Assembly (NCBI RefSeq): GCF_000347175.1 | Contig: NZ_ANIK01000022.1 | Span: 5,001-17,426, forward strand | DNA: 12,426 bases | Direction of reading: 5' to 3' | Source: Leptospira alstonii serovar Sichuan str. 79601 | Lineage (GTDB): Bacteria; Spirochaetota; Leptospiria; Leptospirales; Leptospiraceae | Shown: positions 1 to 12,426 of the stretch, piece by piece | Position numbering within the stretch: position 1 is the stretch's first letter | How the letters are laid out: the number at the start of each line of letters is the position of its first letter | Notes under the pieces: generated by a model | What the model was told of the DNA's origin: nothing | The model's input: the letters and a program-made list of their open reading frames with translations, nothing else | The model's database searches: none | Made by a program: the position numbers and the translations under genes

Positions 1-1
1 A

Positions 2-1970
<1,969 letters not shown>

Positions 1971-1972
<2 letters not shown>

Positions 1973-1976
1973 GGAG
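1971..1976 (+). promoter_or_regulatory. Ribosome binding site overlapping the upstream stop codon
   Basis: AAGGAG lies 7 bases before the ATG at 1984 and shares two bases with the TAA stop of the YdbH-like gene. This fixes the start of the lipoprotein gene and indicates translational coupling of the two genes. Confidence 0.75.
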
Positions 1977-1983
1977 ATTCAAA

Positions 1984-2604
<621 letters not shown>

Positions 2605-2607
2605 GTC

Positions 2608-10374
<7,767 letters not shown>

Positions 10375-10403
10375 GCTTAACGGATAACTCACGTTATTTA
10401 CCT

Positions 10404-11435
10404 TTAATCGCAATGGTTCGGAGCTAATGAGTATCCAAAAATATCCATAGTGCCGGTCGGTGGAGGCGCATATATATCGATTCCCGGTGGAGGATAACTC
10501 GTAGAAGAAGTTGAATACGTTGGAACGCTGTGATCCCATTTGGTATTCTGAGCGAAAAGTCGTTTACCTTTTTCCAATTGAAATACTAAGTCCATTTCTT
10601 CGCTGCAAGTAATGATATTGTGTCCCTTACTTCCTAAGTCTCCTCCTCCTAAATCCGCTAAAGCGTACGGACGAATGACAATACCGTATTTGTTGCGATG
10701 AATCGTATTATATTCCACTTTGCTAAAGTGTGTGGTCCCATCGAAAAAAATACCGACTCCGTAATTGTAATTCGGAGCTTCCTTTTGTCCGATGAAATTT
10801 CCGCTGATGGTATGTCCGCCGGATTGGTACGTAAGGTGGGAAATATAGATCCCTTTGGAGATTGTATTGTTCCGTATTTGGACGCCGTAAGTAGTGAGTT
10901 TGATAGGATTGGTTAAATCGAATCCGGCAATGATCGTGTTATTTCCGACTTCAAACGCCGTATCATCCCCATCGTTACGATCAAAACGAATCGAAGTCGG
11001 GCCCGTATTCGGGTGGTTTTCGTATCTACCTCGGTATGGGGACGAAGAACTGCCTATACGTCCTTTTCCGCCCTCGTCCCCTATAAGAACGAGTCCGTCT
11101 GGAAGTTTAATCGGAAATTTTTCACGATCGTAATATTGCCCCGGAGCAACGTAAATTACGCTGTGGCTTGTCGCAACGGATGCAGCTTTTGTAATACTAC
11201 GGTAGGGTGCGGCCTTTGTGCCTAGAAAATTGTCGTTTCCGGACATTCCATCCACGTAAATCGGCGTGCGGATGATGATTTGTTGAGAGCTTCTCTCAGG
11301 ATTTGCGAGGTTCAAAATGGGCGTGTCGATAATTCCCAAAAGAAGCGCTAAAGAGTCGGGTTCTCCTTCTTTTCCATGGGAACAGCCGCCTAACAACAAA
11401 CTTAAACTGAGGCATAACAAAAAAAATCGTTTCAT
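10404..11435 (-). CDS. DUF1565 / right-handed beta-helix lipoprotein
   Basis: A 343-residue protein. The signal peptide ends in the lipobox LLGGC, so Cys18 is predicted to be lipidated. A short linker follows, then the DUF1565 signature: YVDGMSGNDNFLGTKAAPY (60-78), ITKAAS, VIYVAPGQYYD (93-103) and LPDGLVLIGD (111-120). From about 145 to 300 the chain has the short repeating coils of a parallel beta-helix (GNNTIIAGFDL, GVQIRNNTISKGIYI, HTISGNFIG, YNTIHRNKYGIVIRP), then LGSKGHNII and LFAQNTKWDHSVP, a usual closing pattern in such proteins. The tail is rich in Pro, Ser and Tyr and ends NHCD. Such folds often bind or cleave polysaccharide, but no catalytic residues can be named. AGGAG (11441-11445) lies 5 bases before the ATG. 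A perfect TATAAT reads on the - strand at 11577-11572, but without a good -35 box. The gene converges on the giant gene with a 29-base gap and is a separate transcript. Confidence 0.88.
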   Translation of the reverse strand: MKRFFLLCLSLSLLLGGCSHGKEGEPDSLALLLGIIDTPILNLANPERSSQQIIIRTPIYVDGMSGNDNFLGTKAAPYRSITKAASVATSHSVIYVAPGQYYDREKFPIKLPDGLVLIGDEGGKGRIGSSSSPYRGRYENHPNTGPTSIRFDRNDGDDTAFEVGNNTIIAGFDLTNPIKLTTYGVQIRNNTISKGIYISHLTYQSGGHTISGNFIGQKEAPNYNYGVGIFFDGTTHFSKVEYNTIHRNKYGIVIRPYALADLGGGDLGSKGHNIITCSEEMDLVFQLEKGKRLFAQNTKWDHSVPTYSTSSTSYPPPGIDIYAPPPTGTMDIFGYSLAPNHCD

Positions 11436-11438
11436 CGT

Positions 11439-11445
11439 TTCTCCT
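11439..11445 (-). promoter_or_regulatory. Ribosome binding site of the beta-helix lipoprotein gene
   Basis: On the - strand this reads AGGAGAA, with AGGAG ending 5 bases before the ATG at 11435-11433. It supports the chosen start. Confidence 0.75.
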
Positions 11446-11450
11446 AAATG

Positions 11451-11475
11451 GTCGCGACAAAATTTGAATTTTGTC
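11451..11475 (-). promoter_or_regulatory. Leader hairpin and overlapping palindrome upstream of the lipoprotein RBS
   Basis: GACAAAAT (11456-11463) and ATTTTGTC (11468-11475) are a perfect 8-bp inverted repeat with a 4-base centre. The palindrome GTCGCGAC (11451-11458) overlaps its inner edge and ends 5 bases from the AGGAG. The site could be an operator or an RNA stem controlling access to the RBS. Function is inferred from position only. Confidence 0.4.
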
Positions 11476-11594
11476 TTCGAATTAGCTCATTTAACAAACT
11501 CGTCCCGAATATTTTCACAAAAAGAAAAAAAGTTTCGTTTTTCAGGTTATAACCTTAAAAAATTTTAGGAAATTATAAATATTGAATGTGTTAT

Positions 11595-11620
11595 GATTTT
11601 AAATCAAAACGTTTAAAATC
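11595..11620. repeat. AT-rich inverted repeat, 9-bp arms
   Basis: GATTTTAAA (11595-11603) and TTTAAAATC (11612-11620) are perfectly complementary around an 8-base centre. It sits in an AT-rich stretch of the divergent intergenic region, just left of the GC-rich island. It could be an operator. No T tract follows on either strand, so a terminator is unlikely. Confidence 0.4.
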
Positions 11621-11622
11621 CT

Positions 11623-11883
11623 AATGCCGAACGATCTAAATGGGGGTACGCGTTAGGTGTTATTTCTAACCTAAGTTCGGCGTAAGAAAAACGAACGATC
11701 CGTGGAAACTCAGGTGAATTGTTTCCGGAGGCCGGTCCGTAGAGATGTATCCGTTGAGTTTCCTGGGTCGGCATTCAGGGAGTGAGAGAGAATTCAGAAA
11801 GCGTTTCACCGAGTACGGAGATGGAACGGACTTTTTCAACTGATGAAGATCGCAAAACCCACTCGTACGGAAATTCGATCGTT
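11623..11883. ncRNA. Candidate structured RNA or decayed element in a GC-rich intergenic island
   Basis: This stretch has about 43-53% GC by hand count, against about 18-27% on its left and about 23% on its right. It holds several stems: 11624-11632 with 11675-11683 (9 pairs, one G-U) enclosing TTAGGT (11653-11658)/ACCTAA (11669-11674); GGAAACTCA (11704-11712) with TGAGTTTCC (11755-11763), perfect; CGTTTCA (11802-11808) with TGGAACG (11822-11828, one G-U) continuing into a CCG/CGG stem with an AGTA loop; and AACGATC (11630-11636) with GATCGTT (11877-11883). AATGCCGA (11623-11630) can instead pair with TCGGCATT (11768-11775), an exclusive alternative. No standard RNA (tmRNA, SRP RNA, RNase P RNA, 5S, tRNA) is recognisable. 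Reading frames are short: 29 codons from 11821, 32 codons from 11745. The strand is unknown and no good promoter is evident. A pseudogene remnant is the alternative. Confidence 0.3.
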
Positions 11884-12191
11884 ATCTTTGGATTTTATAG
11901 AAGTTTTTGAATGAAAAAATAACCCGAAAACGATCCCAATTGATACTTAAGTAAAATTTAATAAACTTTCCGAATCTGAAAAAATTAAGGATCAGAATTC
12001 AAATACAATTCATATATATGTTTAGAATAAGCGGACTATCATTTGTATTCATTAGAATATCGTAAACAGTGAAAGGTTTGGTTTTCACTAAAAAAGCAAA
12101 CGGGAAGATAAAAGGTGAAAATGATGAAAATAAATTCAAAGATTCCAACGGGTTTCTTTTTAATAAGAACTTTAGAAAATCCATATACAAA
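11884..12191. other. AT-rich intergenic stretch without a convincing gene
   Basis: About 23-35% GC by hand count. The frames present (68 codons from a GTG at 12069 on +; 63 codons at 12190-11999 on -) lack ribosome binding sites, are rich in Lys/Asn or Phe/Leu as expected from AT-rich noncoding DNA, and one runs through the tandem repeat. TTGATA (11940-11945) and TAAACT (11962-11967) are 16 bases apart and could be a weak + strand promoter. Confidence 0.45.
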
Positions 12192-12260
<69 letters not shown>

Positions 12261-12319
12261 TCGACGGGGTTATGAATGGAATCGTTTATCGTAAGGTTAC
12301 GTTTTAATTTCTCAAAAAA

Positions 12320-12326
12320 GGGGGAG
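12320..12326 (+). promoter_or_regulatory. Ribosome binding site of the last gene
   Basis: GGGGGAG ends 3 bases before the ATG at 12330. The spacing is short but this is the only good site nearby. The in-frame ATG at 12276 has no comparable site before it. Confidence 0.55.
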
Positions 12327-12329
12327 AAA

Positions 12330-12426
12330 ATGGGTCGTTGGATAGTTCTATTAGTATTTTTGTCGGTTTCGGTGGGAGTCGGTTTCACTTACGGGGTAAG
12401 CCCCGCAATTATCGATCTTTTATCGA
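12330..12426 (+). CDS. Protein with N-terminal hydrophobic segment, 3' end outside window
   Basis: Only 32 codons are visible. The protein begins MGRWIVLLVFLSVSVGVGFT, a short charged start followed by a hydrophobic stretch of about 17 residues, then YGVSPAIIDLLS. This fits a signal peptide or a single membrane anchor; no lipobox is seen in the visible part. I do not recognise the family. An alternative in-frame start at 12276 would add 18 residues, but the GGGGGAG site favours 12330. The gene runs divergently from the beta-helix lipoprotein gene, with the 0.9-kb noncoding region between them, so its control region probably lies there, close to the tandem repeat. Confidence 0.6.
   Translation, partial: MGRWIVLLVFLSVSVGVGFTYGVSPAIIDLLS

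Noticed and set aside
10375..10403. Bidirectional terminator in the 29-base convergent gap
   Set aside because: Only 5-bp A-T-rich stems are possible and no T run follows on either strand.
11545..11554. Palindrome GGTTATAACC as an operator or promoter
   Set aside because: Ten bases in an AT-rich stretch can arise by chance, and no -35 box is suitably placed on either strand.
11623..11883. Group II intron, tmRNA, SRP RNA, RNase P RNA or 5S rRNA
   Set aside because: I looked for their conserved cores (domain V, the alanine tRNA-like ends, the GGAAG SRP loop, the RNase P core, the 5S loops) and found no convincing match.
11821..11910. Short frame of 29 codons (begins MERTFSTDEDRK), with another of 32 codons from 11745 in a different frame
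   Set aside because: The Shine-Dalgarno-like bases directly touch the ATG or are 13 bases away, and the frames overlap the predicted stems. They might be pieces of a frameshifted old gene but cannot be supported.
11999..12190. 63-codon frame on -
   Set aside because: Phe/Leu/Asn-rich composition typical of AT-rich noncoding DNA, and no supporting RBS or family resemblance.

Overview
The window looks like chromosomal DNA of a spirochaete, most probably a Leptospira species. The evidence is indirect: moderate GC (roughly 33-52% in the coding rows I counted by hand), AGGAG-type ribosome binding sites, several lipoproteins with loose spirochaete-style lipoboxes, and a DUF1565/right-handed beta-helix lipoprotein of a type common in Leptospira. 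I cannot assign a species.

Left part (1-10374, + strand). Three genes lie head to tail with gaps of 11 and 3 bases, so they almost certainly form one operon. The first, cut by the window edge, is the C-terminal part of an AsmA-like/YdbH-like intermembrane protein. The second is a lipoprotein whose C-terminal half resembles YdbL (DUF1318) and whose N-terminal half sits where YnbE would be. Together they look like a spirochaete version of the E. coli YdbH-YnbE-YdbL bridge, which carries phospholipid between the membranes. The third gene encodes a 2588-residue exported protein: a TolB-like beta-propeller, then a long TPR region, then two CHAT-like (caspase-family) domains. Both CHAT-like domains appear to have lost the catalytic His/Cys pair. 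Its fusion layout and its tight coupling to lipid-transport genes are the most unusual things in the window.

Middle part (10404-11435, - strand). A convergent lipoprotein gene encodes a DUF1565/beta-helix protein, separated from the giant gene by only 29 bases. A strong hairpin inside the 3' end of the giant gene may serve as its terminator. An 8-bp hairpin sits just upstream of its ribosome binding site.

Right part (11436-12329). This is about 0.9 kb with no convincing gene. It is strikingly mosaic: very AT-rich flanks (about 18-27% GC) surround an island of about 260 bases at roughly 45-53% GC. The island contains several perfect stems, two of which are mutually exclusive, so it is a candidate structured RNA or a decayed element. 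Further right is another AT-rich stretch and then two tandem copies of a 34-35 bp repeat. The window ends in the first 32 codons of a + strand gene that begins with a hydrophobic segment.
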